Source: Bradyrhizobium roseum
GTDB lineage: Bacteria > Pseudomonadota > Alphaproteobacteria > Rhizobiales > Xanthobacteraceae
Direction: 5' to 3'
Length of the DNA stretch: 64,000 nucleotides
Assembly (NCBI RefSeq): GCF_030413175.1
Contig: NZ_CP129212.1
Coordinates: 5,680,450-5,744,449, forward strand
The position numbers were made by a program, and so were the translations under genes. This document shows, one piece after another, positions 8,972-18,256 of the stretch. The notes under the pieces are model-generated. The model did no database searches. It was not told the origin of the DNA and worked only from the letters and a program-made list of their open reading frames with translations. Position 1 is the first letter of the stretch. Each line of letters opens with the position of its first letter.

Positions 8972-10413
8972 GCACGCTGTCCCGGCACATACGGCATCGG
9001 GCGGGTTTCGGTGGTGTCCCGCAGTGACGCCAGCGGGCGCACGTGATCCATGTGGCCGCCCAGCGCCGCATAATCGGAAAGTTTGAGCGTGAATTCGATC
9101 GGCGCCACCAGCGCCGGCGTCGGCACATAGCCGAACGCGCCGGCCGGCATCTGCGTGACGTCGACCATGAAAGTGATGCCGCCGCCGGGCCAGACATACA
9201 CCGGTGCACCGCCGCTGGTGACACGCGTCAGCGCGTCCTTGACCGAGCGCGTCAGCCGCACCGGATTATCGGTGACCCCTGCACGCAGCGAGCCGCCGGC
9301 ACCGCCCATGAACAGCACCGTGCAAAGTGCCGGCTCGCAATTCTCCTGGATGCGCTCGACCGAGAATCTCAGATCTGGCGGCATCTGCTTCTCGATCGGC
9401 CGTAACGCTTCGTCCAGCTCGTAATAGGCCGCGTGTTCGCCCGTGGTCGAGACCATCAGCATGGTCAGGCCGGGCCGCGCCTCCTTGGGATTGAACGGCC
9501 CCAGCACCGACAGCGGATCGGAAATATTGGTGCCGCCCCAGCCGGTGCCGGGATCGGCGACCTGGAAGTAGCGGCCCGGCGTCGAGCGCCGTCCCTTCAT
9601 CTTGATCCCGGTATCTGGGATATCGAGCAACTTGCCGGCCTGATGTTCCGAGAGAACACCGGTGATGTGGTCATCCACCACCACGACTTCATCGACCTTG
9701 CCCAACCACTGCTTGGCGAACATGCCGATGGTCGCCGAGCCGCAGCCCACCCGCATGCGCTCTTCGGCAACGCCATTGACGATGGGGGGATAGCCGGCCT
9801 GCACCACAACCGTGGCGCCGCCGTCGATGGTCAGTTCCACTGGCTTGCAGTTGGAGAGGTCCATCAGCGCGTCGCAGGTGACGCGGCCTTCCTTCTTGGA
9901 TCCGCCGGTCAGGTGATGCACGCCGCCGAGCGAGAGCATCTGCGAGCCGTATTCGCTGGTCGTGACATGGCCGATCATCTCGCCTTCCGCGCGGACGGCT
10001 GCGGTTTCCGGGCCGAGATAGCGGTCGGTGTCGATCTTCACCTTGACGCCGCAATAGCTGAAAATGCCTTCGGTCACGACCGTGACCATGTCGACACCAT
10101 CGACTTCCGAGGACACGATGAAGGGCGCCGGCTTGTAATCGGGATAGGTGGTGCCGGCGCCAATGGCGGTGACGAACACGTCCGGCTGATGGACGATCTT
10201 GCCGTCCCAATCGCCGCCGGCCTGGAACGGCACCAGCCGTCCGCCATGCGATACCGTCCGCTCCAGCACGATATGCGGGTCGACGCGCACCAGTTCGCCG
10301 TTTTGATTGGCATAGCGATCGCACGCGCCCGCCGCGCCCGGCTTGATGTAGCACATCACCGGACAGGCATCGCAGCGGATCTTGTCGCCACCGGCGACGG
10401 TCGCATCGGTCAT
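8968..10413 (-). CDS. hnr: 6-hydroxynicotinate reductase homologue
   Basis: 481 residues. It resembles the Eubacterium barkeri 6-hydroxynicotinate reductase, which reduces 6-hydroxynicotinate to 1,4,5,6-tetrahydro-6-oxonicotinate using low-potential electrons. An N-terminal ferredoxin-like cluster motif is clear (C14-x2-C17-x3-C21-x9-C31). The rest is a long domain rich in glycine loops (GCGSATIG, GTGWGGTNISDP, MGGAGGSLRAGV) with no obvious Rossmann motif. It is the first gene of the leftward operon followed by UPF0280, AA_synth and the importer, and it is divergent from a NicAB-like hydroxylase that would make its substrate. The electron donor is not evident: no ferredoxin or electron-transfer flavoprotein gene is seen nearby. 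Confidence 0.82.
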   Translation of the reverse strand: MTDATVAGGDKIRCDACPVMCYIKPGAAGACDRYANQNGELVRVDPHIVLERTVSHGGRLVPFQAGGDWDGKIVHQPDVFVTAIGAGTTYPDYKPAPFIVSSEVDGVDMVTVVTEGIFSYCGVKVKIDTDRYLGPETAAVRAEGEMIGHVTTSEYGSQMLSLGGVHHLTGGSKKEGRVTCDALMDLSNCKPVELTIDGGATVVVQAGYPPIVNGVAEERMRVGCGSATIGMFAKQWLGKVDEVVVVDDHITGVLSEHQAGKLLDIPDTGIKMKGRRSTPGRYFQVADPGTGWGGTNISDPLSVLGPFNPKEARPGLTMLMVSTTGEHAAYYELDEALRPIEKQMPPDLRFSVERIQENCEPALCTVLFMGGAGGSLRAGVTDNPVRLTRSVKDALTRVTSGGAPVYVWPGGGITFMVDVTQMPAGAFGYVPTPALVAPIEFTLKLSDYAALGGHMDHVRPLASLRDTTETRPMPYVPGQRA

Positions 10414-10475
10414 TGAACAAGCCTGCGGTCGAGAAGGCGCCGAACGGAGCCGCTTCCTCGCAGCCCGTCACTTTG

Positions 10476-10487
10476 TTCGTATACGAA
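10476..10487. promoter_or_regulatory. Perfect 12-bp palindrome TTCGTATACGAA, candidate operator
   Basis: Lies 63 bp upstream of the reductase start in the divergent promoter region. It fits TT(C/T)GTA(T/C)AC(G/A)AA together with the second site near 10631. Such symmetric sites suit MarR or FadR-type GntR dimers. The local MarR gene is the obvious candidate binder; this is inferred. Confidence 0.55.
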
Positions 10488-10624
10488 TGATGTTGCTCGC
10501 GGACTTGAACGCTGTCAAGCGGGCCCGCAAGCCAAAAATCTTGGCTGCCGCATAATAGCTCATTTGCCTCGCTTCCCTGTTCATAAAGCGAGCAGCGCGC
10601 TGCGGCGCGGTTGGCGCGCTTGCA

Positions 10625-10640
10625 CGTTTGTACACAAACG
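10625..10640. promoter_or_regulatory. Palindrome CGTTTGTACACAAACG, candidate operator
   Basis: Seven-base arms CGTTTGT / ACAAACG around AC, 59 bp upstream of the hydroxylase small-subunit ATG. The central TTTGTACACAAA matches the site at 10476-10487 in 9 of 12 positions, keeping the symmetry. The same TTGTACACAA core occurs in reverse at 56545-56556. Confidence 0.55.
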
Positions 10641-10698
10641 GTATCTTTCGCAGGGCATCCCGCGCACGATTTTGCAGCGCAGCGAGGACTTGGGGACC

Positions 10699-11181
10699 AT
10701 GACGCAGAGCACGATGCGCCTGACCGTCAACGGCACGACCAGCGACGTGGTTGCCGCGCCGGATACCGCATTGCTCTATGTGCTGCGCAACGACCTCGCG
10801 CTGAACGGACCGAAATATGGCTGCGGGCTCGGCGAATGCGGCGCCTGCGCAGTGCTGATTGATGGCGTCGCGGCGCGTTCCTGCGTGATACCGATCGAGG
10901 GCTGCAGCGGCCGCGACATCGTGACGCTCGAAGGTCTCGGCACGCGCGAGCATCCCGACCCCGTGCAGCAGGCCTTCATTCACGAACAGGCGGCGCAATG
11001 CGGCTATTGCCTGAACGGCATGATCATCGCGACCAAGGCGCTGTTGTTGCGCTCCCCTCACCCGTCGGACGATGAAGTCATGGAAGCGCTGCGTCATCAT
11101 CTCTGCCGGTGCGGCGCGCATGTCGAAATCATGCGTGCGGCGATGCGCGCGGCGGGCCGTGCCGTTGAGGCGCAGACGTGA
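10699..11181 (+). CDS. nicA: Nicotinate hydroxylase-type [2Fe-2S] small subunit (NicA-like)
   Basis: 160-residue iron-sulfur subunit of a molybdenum hydroxylase. Two [2Fe-2S] sites are intact: plant-type C42-x4-C47-x2-C50-x11-C62, and C101-x2-C104 with C136-x-C138 (LCRCGAH). It would pass electrons from the molybdenum site of the large subunit to its haems during conversion of nicotinate to 6-hydroxynicotinate. The ATG at 10699 follows GGGGACC; an in-frame upstream extension lacks family similarity. The stop overlaps the next start (TGATG). The substrate is inferred from the NicAB-like architecture of the partner and the reductase opposite; isonicotinate or another N-heterocycle cannot be excluded. 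Confidence 0.9.
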   Translation: MTQSTMRLTVNGTTSDVVAAPDTALLYVLRNDLALNGPKYGCGLGECGACAVLIDGVAARSCVIPIEGCSGRDIVTLEGLGTREHPDPVQQAFIHEQAAQCGYCLNGMIIATKALLLRSPHPSDDEVMEALRHHLCRCGAHVEIMRAAMRAAGRAVEAQT

Positions 11182-14100
11182 TGACGGCACCCGACACGAC
11201 CGAGGATCGCAGCCGGCCGCAAGGCACGCTGTCCGTCGTCCGCCCCGCCTCGCCCGTCGAGGCCGTCAAGTTCGAGACCTTCATCAAGATCACCGCCGAC
11301 GGATCGGTCACCGCCTATAATGGCCATGTCGACCTCGGCACCGGCATCCGCACCGCGCTCGGACAGATCGTCGCCGACGAGCTCGATGTGTCCTTTGCGC
11401 GTGTCATCGTCGTGCTGGGGGACACTGCGCTCGTCCCCAATCAGGGGGCTACGATTGCCAGCGAGACGATCCAGATCACGGCCGTACCGCTGCGCAAGGC
11501 CGCCGCGCAGGCGCGACAGTTTCTGGTCGCACGCGCGGCGGAGCGGCTGGATATTCCTGTCGAAGCACTTGTCATCGAGGACGGCCTGATCCGCGGCAAG
11601 GATAATCGCAGCGTCAGCTATGGCGAATTGATCGCAGGCGAGACCATCCGGCTTGAGCTGGCCGATGATGTCCCCGTGAAATCTGTCGGTGCCTACACCA
11701 TCGTCGGCCAATCCGTGCCGCGCATCGATTTGCCGGCCAAGGCGACCGGCGAACTGGTCTACGTTCACGATATGCGCGTGCCGGGCATGCTGCATGGCCG
11801 CGTCGTGCGCCCGCCCTATGCCGGCGTCGATGTCGGCGATTTCATCGGCGACAGCCTGATCGCAGTCGACGAGGCATCGGTCGGCCATATCCCCGGGCTC
11901 GTCGCCGTCGTGAGGATCGGCGACTTCCTCGGCGTCGTCGCCGAGCGCGAGGAAAATGCGATCAAGGCGGCGGCGCAGCTCAAGGTAACCTGGAAGCCGG
12001 TACCGACGCTGCCCGACCTCAAGGACATCGAGACCGCGCTACGGGCCAACCCATCGACGCCGCGAACGCTGATCGACAAAGGCAATGTCGATGCCGCGAT
12101 CGCCGGCGCCGCCAAACCGATGTCGCGCACCTACATCTGGCCCTACCAGATGCACGCCTCGATCGGCCCGTCCTGCGCGGTCGCCGACTATCAGGAGGAT
12201 CTGACGCGGGTCTGGTCCGGGACGCAGAACCCGCACCATCTGCGCACCGAACTGGCACGGCTGATCCATCGGCGCGAAGCCGAGATCGAGGTGATCCGGA
12301 TGGAGGCCGCCGGCTGTTACGGTCGGAACTGCGCCGACGACGTCACAGCCGACGCGGTATTGTTGTCGCGGGCCGTCGGCCGGCCGGTGCGCGTACAGCT
12401 GACGCGCGAGCAGGAGCACGCCTGGGAGCCGAAGGGCACCGCGCAGTTGATGGATGTCAATGGCGGATTGAACGCCGACGGCAGCGTCGCCGGCTACGAT
12501 TTTGCCACGCGCTATCCATCGAACGGCGCGCCGACGCTGGCGTTGCTGCTCACCGGCGCCGTCCCGCACACGCCCGCCATCTTCGAGATGGGCGACCGCA
12601 CCGCGATCCCGCCCTACGACTACGACAATCTCCGCGTGGTCGCCCACGACATGCCGCCGATCGTGCGGGCCGCATGGCTGCGCGGCGTCTCGGCGTTGCC
12701 GAACACCTTTGCGCATGAATCCTGGATCGACGAATGCGCCAGCGAGGCCGGCGTCGATCCAATCGAATACCGCCTGCGCTTTTTGAAGGATTCTCGCGCC
12801 ATCGATCTCGTCAATGCGGTGGCCGAACGCGCCGGCTGGAAGCCGCGGCCGGTACGGCAGGAGCCGGAAGCCGAGGGCGACATCGTGCGCGGGCGCGGCT
12901 TCGCCTATGCGCTCTACGTCCACAGCAAGTTTCCCGGCTATGGTGCGGCGTGGTCGGCCTGGATCGCCGACGTCGCCGTCAACAAGGCGACCGGCGATGT
13001 CAGCGTGACGCGTGTCGTCGCGGGGCAGGATTCCGGGTTGATGATCAATCCGGACGGTGTGCGCCACCAGATCCATGGCAACGTCATCCAGTCGACCAGC
13101 CGCGCGCTGATGGAGGAGGTGTCATTCGACCGCACCTCCGTGACGGCGCGCGAATGGGGCGCCTACCCCATCATCAAATTCCCCGAGGTGCCCGACATCG
13201 ACGTGCTGATGCTGCCGCGGCAGGACCAGCCGCCGCTCGGTGTCGGCGAGTCCGCCTCGGTGCCCAGTGCCGCGGCCATCGCCAACGCTATCTTTGATGC
13301 AACCGGGGTTCGCTTTCGCGAATTGCCGTTCACGCCGGAGCGCATTTTGCGAGGGCTGCGCGGCGAGCAGCAGGCGGCGCCGGAGACCTTGCCGCCCCCG
13401 GTATCCGCGCCGCAGCTTGAGACCGGCCGATGGTGGAAACCCTTCGCTGAGCACCGCGGCGCAGTCGCCACGGCCGCCGCGCTATGCGCCGCCGCGATCG
13501 GTATCGGCGCCGCGGCGCTGCCATGGCGCGCCATTGCGCCGATCGCGAGACCGGACGCGTCAGTTTATTCGGCCGCAACCATCGCCCGTGGCCAGCAACT
13601 CGCCGCGCTCGGCGATTGCGCCGTCTGCCACACCTCGGCAAACGGCATCCTCAATGCCGGCGGAAAGCCGCTCGCAACGCCGTTCGGAATCATCCACTCG
13701 ACCAACATCACGCCGGATGTCGAAACCGGAATCGGCGCGTGGTCCTATCCCGCCTTCGAGCGCGCGATGCGCGAAGGCATTCATCGCGACGGAAGGCATC
13801 TCTACCCGGCATTTCCGTACACGCACTTTGCCAAGACCACCGATGCCGACATGCAGGCGCTCTACGCCTATCTGATGGCGCAGCCGGCGGTGCGTGCGGA
13901 GACGCCGCAGAACGCGCTGGCGTTTCCGTTCAACCTTCGGCCGCTGATGGCGGGTTGGAACGCGCTGTTCCACAACCCGACCGTGTTCCAGCCTGACCCG
14001 GCGAAATCCGAGATCTGGAATCGTGGCGCCTATCTGGTGGAAGGCCTCGGCCATTGCAGCGCCTGCCATTCGCCGCGCAATGCGCTCGGCGCGGAGAAGG

Positions 14101-14735
14101 CAACCGCCTATCTCGCCGGCGGGTTCGCGGAAGGCTGGGAGGCGCCGGCGCTGACGTCGCTGTCGCAGGCGCCGATCCCGTGGAGCGAGGATGAACTCTA
14201 CGCCTATTTGCGAACCGGCGAGTCGCGGCTTCACGGCGTTGCTGCGGGACCGATGGCGCCTGTGGTAAAGGAACTGGCGGCGTTGCCGGATTCCGATATC
14301 CGCTCGATGGCGGTCTATCTCGCCTCGTTCAACGAGACCTCCATGGATGACGCAGCGCAGCAAGCACGCGCCACGCGACTGGAAACCGCCACCAGCACGC
14401 GCGCCACGGCCGCGTCCAGCGTCGGCGCCCGGATCTACCAGGGCGCCTGCGCGGTGTGCCACGAAGTCGGCGGCGCGCCATTGTTCGGCAGCCGGCCATC
14501 GCTGGCGCTGAACAGCAATCTGCACAGCACTGCCCCTGACAACCTGATCCAGGTGATCCTGCACGGCATCGCCAAGCCGGCCGCACCCGACCTCGGCTAC
14601 ATGCCGGCCTTCAAGGACAGCCTGACCGACGGCCAAGTGGCGGAACTGGCAGCCTATCTCAGGCGGCAATTTGCTCCGGACAAGCCGGGCTGGACGGGCG
14701 TTGAAGCGGCAGTTGGCCGGATCCGGCAGGAATAG
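11181..14735 (+). CDS. nicB: Nicotinate hydroxylase-type molybdopterin subunit with triple cytochrome c domain (NicB-like)
   Basis: 1184 residues in two parts. Residues 1 to about 735 form the Mo-cofactor domain of the xanthine oxidase family, with VDLGTGIRTALGQI near the start and the catalytic glutamate E690 in GVGESAS. A hydrophobic segment near 755-780 should anchor the chain. It is followed by three c-type haem motifs: C813AVCH, C959SACH and C1090AVCH. The same layout is known for Pseudomonas putida NicB, where the cytochrome domain feeds electrons to the respiratory chain. The catalytic glutamate and all haem ligands are intact. ATG at 11181 overlaps the small-subunit stop. How the Mo domain and periplasmic-type haems are arranged across the membrane is not obvious from sequence. 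Confidence 0.9.
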   Translation: MTAPDTTEDRSRPQGTLSVVRPASPVEAVKFETFIKITADGSVTAYNGHVDLGTGIRTALGQIVADELDVSFARVIVVLGDTALVPNQGATIASETIQITAVPLRKAAAQARQFLVARAAERLDIPVEALVIEDGLIRGKDNRSVSYGELIAGETIRLELADDVPVKSVGAYTIVGQSVPRIDLPAKATGELVYVHDMRVPGMLHGRVVRPPYAGVDVGDFIGDSLIAVDEASVGHIPGLVAVVRIGDFLGVVAEREENAIKAAAQLKVTWKPVPTLPDLKDIETALRANPSTPRTLIDKGNVDAAIAGAAKPMSRTYIWPYQMHASIGPSCAVADYQEDLTRVWSGTQNPHHLRTELARLIHRREAEIEVIRMEAAGCYGRNCADDVTADAVLLSRAVGRPVRVQLTREQEHAWEPKGTAQLMDVNGGLNADGSVAGYDFATRYPSNGAPTLALLLTGAVPHTPAIFEMGDRTAIPPYDYDNLRVVAHDMPPIVRAAWLRGVSALPNTFAHESWIDECASEAGVDPIEYRLRFLKDSRAIDLVNAVAERAGWKPRPVRQEPEAEGDIVRGRGFAYALYVHSKFPGYGAAWSAWIADVAVNKATGDVSVTRVVAGQDSGLMINPDGVRHQIHGNVIQSTSRALMEEVSFDRTSVTAREWGAYPIIKFPEVPDIDVLMLPRQDQPPLGVGESASVPSAAAIANAIFDATGVRFRELPFTPERILRGLRGEQQAAPETLPPPVSAPQLETGRWWKPFAEHRGAVATAAALCAAAIGIGAAALPWRAIAPIARPDASVYSAATIARGQQLAALGDCAVCHTSANGILNAGGKPLATPFGIIHSTNITPDVETGIGAWSYPAFERAMREGIHRDGRHLYPAFPYTHFAKTTDADMQALYAYLMAQPAVRAETPQNALAFPFNLRPLMAGWNALFHNPTVFQPDPAKSEIWNRGAYLVEGLGHCSACHSPRNALGAEKATAYLAGGFAEGWEAPALTSLSQAPIPWSEDELYAYLRTGESRLHGVAAGPMAPVVKELAALPDSDIRSMAVYLASFNETSMDDAAQQARATRLETATSTRATAASSVGARIYQGACAVCHEVGGAPLFGSRPSLALNSNLHSTAPDNLIQVILHGIAKPAAPDLGYMPAFKDSLTDGQVAELAAYLRRQFAPDKPGWTGVEAAVGRIRQE

Positions 14736-14804
14736 CGCGCCGGTCTGCCATGTCCAGGCCAGAACCCACTGGTTGGGCGGCTCCCGGCACGGTAGAGTTC
14801 CGCC

Positions 14805-16109
14805 ATGGCAGTGACCGATATTGCATCCCGAACCTATAATCATGGCTGGCGGCTCGACCCGATCGTGCGCAGCCTGCTCGATACCGATTTTTACAAGCTG
14901 CTGATGCTGCAGATGATCCGCGATCTCTATCCGGATCAGCAGGTCACCTTTTCGGTCATCAACCGCACCAAGCATGTCCGGCTTGGCGAGATCATCGACG
15001 AGGGCGAGCTGCGCGCGCAGCTCGACCATGCCCGCACCATCCGCTTTTCCAAGAAGGAGCTGATCTGGCTCGCCGGTAATACGTTCTACGGCAAGACCCA
15101 GATGTTCTCGCCCGACTTCATCCACTGGCTGGCCAATTTCCGCCTGCCCGAATACGAGCTGCGCAAGGTCGACGGCCAGTACGAACTGCACTTCCACGGG
15201 CCGTGGACCCACACCACGATGTGGGAGATTCCGGCGCTCGCGATCATGAACGAGTTGCGCTCGCGGCAGGCGACCAAGGGTCAGGGCCGCTTTGTGCTCG
15301 ACGTGCTCTATGCCCGCGCCAAGGCCAAGCTGTGGTCCAAGGTCGAGCGGTTGCGCAAGCTCGAAGGTCTGCGGCTTTCCGACTTCGGCACCCGCCGCCG
15401 CCACGGCCATCTGTGGCAGCGCTGGTGCGTCGAAGCCGTCAAAGAGGGCCTTGGCTCATCGTTCACGGGCACCTCCAACGTGCTGCTGGCGATGGATAAC
15501 GATCTCGAAGCGATCGGCACCAATGCGCATGAACTGCCGATGGTTGCCGCCGCGCTGGCGGATTCCGACGAGGAGTTGCGCTGGGCGCCCTATCGCATCC
15601 TCGACCAGTGGCGGCATACCTATGGCGGCAATCTTTTGATCGCCCTGCCCGACGCCTTCGGCACCAAGCCGTTTTTGCGCGATGCGCCGGACTGGGTCGC
15701 CGACTGGACCGGCTTTCGTCCCGACAGCGCGCCACCGATCACGGCCGGCGAGGACATCATCAAATGGTGGAAGCAGAAGGGCCAAGACCCCCGCGAAAAA
15801 CTTCTGGTGTTCTCCGACGGCATGGATGTCGGCTCGATCGAGGAGACGTACAAGCATTTCTCGGGGCGCGTGCGCATCTCCTTCGGCTGGGGCACCAACC
15901 TCACCAATGATTTCGTCGGCTGCGCGCCTGATGGTTCCGCCGATCTCGACCCGATCTCGCTGGTCTGCAAGGTGACGTCGGTCGATGGGCGGCCTGCGGT
16001 CAAGCTGTCGGATAATCCCGAGAAGGCCACCGGCAGCCCCTCCGAGGTCGAGCGCTATTTGCGCGTGTTCGGAAATGCCGGCCGCGTCCGTACCGCCGTA
16101 CACGTCTGA
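14805..16109 (+). CDS. pncB: Nicotinate phosphoribosyltransferase
   Basis: 434 residues, normal length. Converts nicotinate, PRPP and ATP to nicotinate mononucleotide, the entry step of Preiss-Handler NAD salvage. Family hallmarks are [14 protein letters not shown] at residues 23-36, [10 protein letters not shown] (near 190) with the histidine that is phosphorylated in the family, [10 protein letters not shown], and the C-terminal phosphate-binding [12 protein letters not shown]. It lies 70 bp after the hydroxylase on the same strand. Sitting beside a nicotinate-degrading locus, it gives the cell a choice between salvage and catabolism. Confidence 0.95.
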   Translation: MAVTDIASRTYNHGWRLDPIVRSLLDTDFYKLLMLQMIRDLYPDQQVTFSVINRTKHVRLGEIIDEGELRAQLDHARTIRFSKKELIWLAGNTFYGKTQMFSPDFIHWLANFRLPEYELRKVDGQYELHFHGPWTHTTMWEIPALAIMNELRSRQATKGQGRFVLDVLYARAKAKLWSKVERLRKLEGLRLSDFGTRRRHGHLWQRWCVEAVKEGLGSSFTGTSNVLLAMDNDLEAIGTNAHELPMVAAALADSDEELRWAPYRILDQWRHTYGGNLLIALPDAFGTKPFLRDAPDWVADWTGFRPDSAPPITAGEDIIKWWKQKGQDPREKLLVFSDGMDVGSIEETYKHFSGRVRISFGWGTNLTNDFVGCAPDGSADLDPISLVCKVTSVDGRPAVKLSDNPEKATGSPSEVERYLRVFGNAGRVRTAVHV

Positions 16110-16151
16110 ATTTCCAAGTCATCTCAGACCAACATATCTGACGAGCGCCGC

Positions 16152-17447
16152 ATGCCCGCACCCAAGCCGCCTGCTTTCGAAACCCTGAGCCTGCACGCCG
16201 GCCAGCGCCCGGACCCCGCCACCGGCGCGCGCGCCGTTCCGATCTATCAGACGACGTCCTACGTGTTCCAGGATTCCGATCACGCCGCGGCGCTGTTCAA
16301 CCTGGAGCGCGCCGGACACATCTACACGCGTATTTCCAACCCGACGACCGCCGTGCTCGAGGAGCGGCTAGCGGCGCTCGAAGGCGGCGTCGGCGCGATC
16401 TGCACCGCGAGCGGCATGGCCGCGCTGCATCTGGCGATCGCGACCATTCTCAATGCCGGCGACCACATCGTCGCCTCCGCCTCGCTCTATGGCGGCACCA
16501 TCAACCTGCTGGCACATACCCTGCCGCGCTTCGGCATCACCACGACGTTCGTCAAGCCGCGCGCGCTCGATGAGTTTCGTACGGCGATCAAGCCGAACAC
16601 GCGGCTGATCATCGGCGAGACTATCGGCAATCCCGGGCTCGAAGTGCTCGATATCCCGGCGGTAGCGCAAATCGCGCATGACGCCAAAATTCCGCTTTTG
16701 ATCGACAACACTTTTGCGACGCCGTTCCTCAGCCGGCCGATCGAGCTCGGCGCCGATCTCGTGATGAACTCCGCAACCAAGTGGATCGGCGGCCATGGCA
16801 TCGCGATCGGCGGCGTCATCGTCGACGGCGGACGGTTCGACTGGCACGCGTCAGGAAAATTCCCGCAGCTCACCGAGCCCTATGCCGGGTATCACGGCAT
16901 CGTCTTCGACGAGCAATTCGGCCAGGCCGCCTTCATCATGCGTGCCCGTACGGAAGGTTTGCGCGATTTTGGCGCCTGCCTGTCGCCGACCAATGCGTTC
17001 CAGTTGCTGCAGGGCGTCGAGACGCTGGGCGTCCGCATGGAGCGCCATATGAGCAATACGCTCGCGGTGCTGGAGGCCTTGACGGCCAACAAGGCGGTTG
17101 AGTGGGTGCTGCACCCGGCGCTGGAGAACCATCCCGACCACCAACTTGCGAAGCGACTGCTTCCGCGCGGCGCGGGATCGATCGTTTCGTTCGGCATCAA
17201 GGGCGGTCGCGCGGCCGGTAAGAAATTCATCGAGTCGTTGCGAATGATCAGCCATCTGGCCAATGTCGGCGACGCCAAGACGTTGGTCATTCATCCCGCC
17301 AGCACCACGCATCAGCAGATGGACGCCGCACAGTTGAAGGCGGCAGGCATCGGCGAGGAACTGGTGCGGCTGTCGGTCGGCATCGAGACCGTCTCCGACA
17401 TCATCGACGATCTCGGCCAGGCGCTTCGCGCATCGCAGAAGGTTTGA
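16152..17447 (+). CDS. metY: O-acetylhomoserine sulfhydrylase
   Basis: 431-residue PLP enzyme of the Cys/Met metabolism family. It would make homocysteine from O-acetylhomoserine and sulfide. Visible features are FETLSLHAGQ at the N-terminus, YTRISNPTTAVLEERLAALEGG, the PLP-binding lysine in NSATKWIGGHG, and a C-terminal HPASTTHQQM segment. The length and the extra loop ASGKFPQLTEPYAGYHG fit MetY rather than the shorter MetB/MetZ. It follows pncB by 42 bp and the next gene starts 3 bp after its stop, suggesting a short operon. No SAM riboswitch is seen in the 42-bp leader. Confidence 0.92.
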   Translation: MPAPKPPAFETLSLHAGQRPDPATGARAVPIYQTTSYVFQDSDHAAALFNLERAGHIYTRISNPTTAVLEERLAALEGGVGAICTASGMAALHLAIATILNAGDHIVASASLYGGTINLLAHTLPRFGITTTFVKPRALDEFRTAIKPNTRLIIGETIGNPGLEVLDIPAVAQIAHDAKIPLLIDNTFATPFLSRPIELGADLVMNSATKWIGGHGIAIGGVIVDGGRFDWHASGKFPQLTEPYAGYHGIVFDEQFGQAAFIMRARTEGLRDFGACLSPTNAFQLLQGVETLGVRMERHMSNTLAVLEALTANKAVEWVLHPALENHPDHQLAKRLLPRGAGSIVSFGIKGGRAAGKKFIESLRMISHLANVGDAKTLVIHPASTTHQQMDAAQLKAAGIGEELVRLSVGIETVSDIIDDLGQALRASQKV

Positions 17448-17450
17448 GCC

Positions 17451-18233
17451 ATGCAGCTTTCCGTAAATGGTGTTGACACGTTCGTGGCCACCGGCGGCCG
17501 GCCATTCGATCCCTCGCTGCCTGCCGTGGTGCTGCTGCACGGCGCAGGCTTCGATCATTCGACCTGGGCGCTGCACAGCCGCTGGTTCGCGCATCATGGC
17601 TATTCCGTGCTGGCGCCGGACTTGCCGGGACATGGCCGCTCGTCCGGCAAGCCGCTGCCGACCATCGCCGACATGGCCGACTGGACTGCCGCGCTGCTCG
17701 ACGCCGCCGGCGCGCCGAAAGCCAGGCTGGTCGGGCATTCGATGGGATCGCTGATCGCGCTGGAGACCTCCGCGCGACATCCCGACAAGGTCTCAGGCCT
17801 CAGCCTGATCGGCACGGCCGCGACGATGACGGTGGGGCCCGATCTGCTCAAGGCGGCGGAGGCCAACAGCCCCGATGCCTTCGACATGGTTTCGATCTGG
17901 GGCCTCGGCTTCAAGGCCGAACTCGGCGGCAGCCTCGCGCCGGGACTCTGGATGCATCAGGGCGCGCAGCGCGTGCTGCAGCAGACGCGGCCCGGCGTGC
18001 TCTACAACGACCTCAACGCCTGCAACGCCTATCAGAACGCGCTCGCCGCGGCCGCGCAGGTGAAGGTGCCTACGACGTTCATCCTCGGCGAGCGCGATAT
18101 GATGACTCCCGCGAAGGCCGGCAAGACGCTGGCGGCGGCGACGCCGAATTCGCGCACCGTGGTAGTGCTTGGCGCCGGCCACATGATCATGGCCGAGGCA
18201 CCGGACGAGTTGCTGGCGGCGTTACAACAGTAA
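17451..18233 (+). CDS. Alpha/beta hydrolase
   Basis: 260-residue single-domain alpha/beta hydrolase, likely cytoplasmic (no signal peptide). The oxyanion strand LLHGAGFDHSTW, the nucleophile elbow GHSMGS (near residue 87-92), an acid in LGERDMMTP and the histidine in GAGHMIMAEAP complete the triad. It starts four bases after metY ends, so it is probably co-transcribed. The substrate cannot be told from sequence; esterase or C-C hydrolase activity is possible. Confidence 0.88.
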   Translation: MQLSVNGVDTFVATGGRPFDPSLPAVVLLHGAGFDHSTWALHSRWFAHHGYSVLAPDLPGHGRSSGKPLPTIADMADWTAALLDAAGAPKARLVGHSMGSLIALETSARHPDKVSGLSLIGTAATMTVGPDLLKAAEANSPDAFDMVSIWGLGFKAELGGSLAPGLWMHQGAQRVLQQTRPGVLYNDLNACNAYQNALAAAAQVKVPTTFILGERDMMTPAKAGKTLAAATPNSRTVVVLGAGHMIMAEAPDELLAALQQ

Positions 18234-18256
18234 CAGCATAGAGTGCCGCTTCTTCC

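Noticed and set aside
13560..15410. Long minus-strand open frame of 616 codons under nicB and pncB
   Set aside because: Shadow of two well-supported genes on the other strand; composition follows the high-GC third codon position and no family features are seen.
16110..16151. SAM-II riboswitch before metY
   Set aside because: Only 42 bp separate pncB and metY and no pseudoknot-like pattern is visible.
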